A stretch of DNA of 5,506 bases. Source: Cellvibrionales bacterium. GTDB taxonomy: Bacteria > Pseudomonadota > Gammaproteobacteria > Pseudomonadales > JAHEGP01. Where the stretch lies: positions 1 to 5,506 of the forward strand of contig JAHEGP010000207.1 in NCBI GenBank assembly GCA_024645065.1, in the 5' to 3' direction. Shown piece after piece: positions 5,504 through 5,506 of this stretch (positions are counted from its first letter, which is position 1; each line of letters opens with the position of its first letter). Below the pieces are notes generated by a model that was not told the origin of the DNA, made no database searches, and saw nothing but the letters and a program-made list of their open reading frames with translations. Both the position numbers and the translations under genes were made by a program.

Positions 5504-5506
5504 ATG

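Overview
The window reads as a chromosomal segment of a fairly GC-rich gammaproteobacterium. The main evidence is an EfpL (YeiP)-type elongation factor and a DusC-type tRNA-dihydrouridine synthase, both close in motif order and length to the Escherichia coli proteins as I remember them. An assignment to a marine Cellvibrionales-type lineage (Halieaceae or Spongiibacteraceae) is only a guess. Gene density is high, Shine-Dalgarno sites are ordinary, and I see no insertion sequence, phage gene, CRISPR array, tRNA or rRNA.

Layout. Positions 1-1093 hold a leftward cluster: the first 22 codons of a second ArsA/Get3-like ATPase (1-66), a complete ArsA/Get3-like ATPase (63-1034), and in front of it a possible 20-codon leader ORF (1031-1093). 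Each junction is an ATGA stop/start overlap. The two ATPases resemble the paired Get3-like proteins of actinobacteria (M. tuberculosis Rv3679/Rv3680, BagA/BagB). A divergent spacer of about 450 bp (1094-1545) follows, with inverted repeats and one candidate promoter but no convincing gene. Rightward genes then begin: efpL (1546-2112, GTG start), a frameshifted and truncated GNAT acetyltransferase remnant (2149-2391), an alpha/beta hydrolase (2455-3333) and dusC (3418-4380). A leftward MDR oxidoreductase of the MECR/quinone-reductase type (4427-5503) converges on dusC across a 46-bp GC-rich gap.

How the genes relate. efpL and dusC both serve translation: EfpL helps ribosomes through difficult proline-containing motifs, and DusC makes dihydrouridine in the tRNA D-loop. 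The hydrolase and the MDR enzyme are generic metabolic enzymes whose substrates cannot be read from the sequence. The ATPase pair forms a separate unit that probably acts as a heteromeric nucleotide-driven switch. The most unusual points are this Bag-like pair with its coupled leader ORF, and the GNAT pseudogene whose reading frame can be restored by adding one base.
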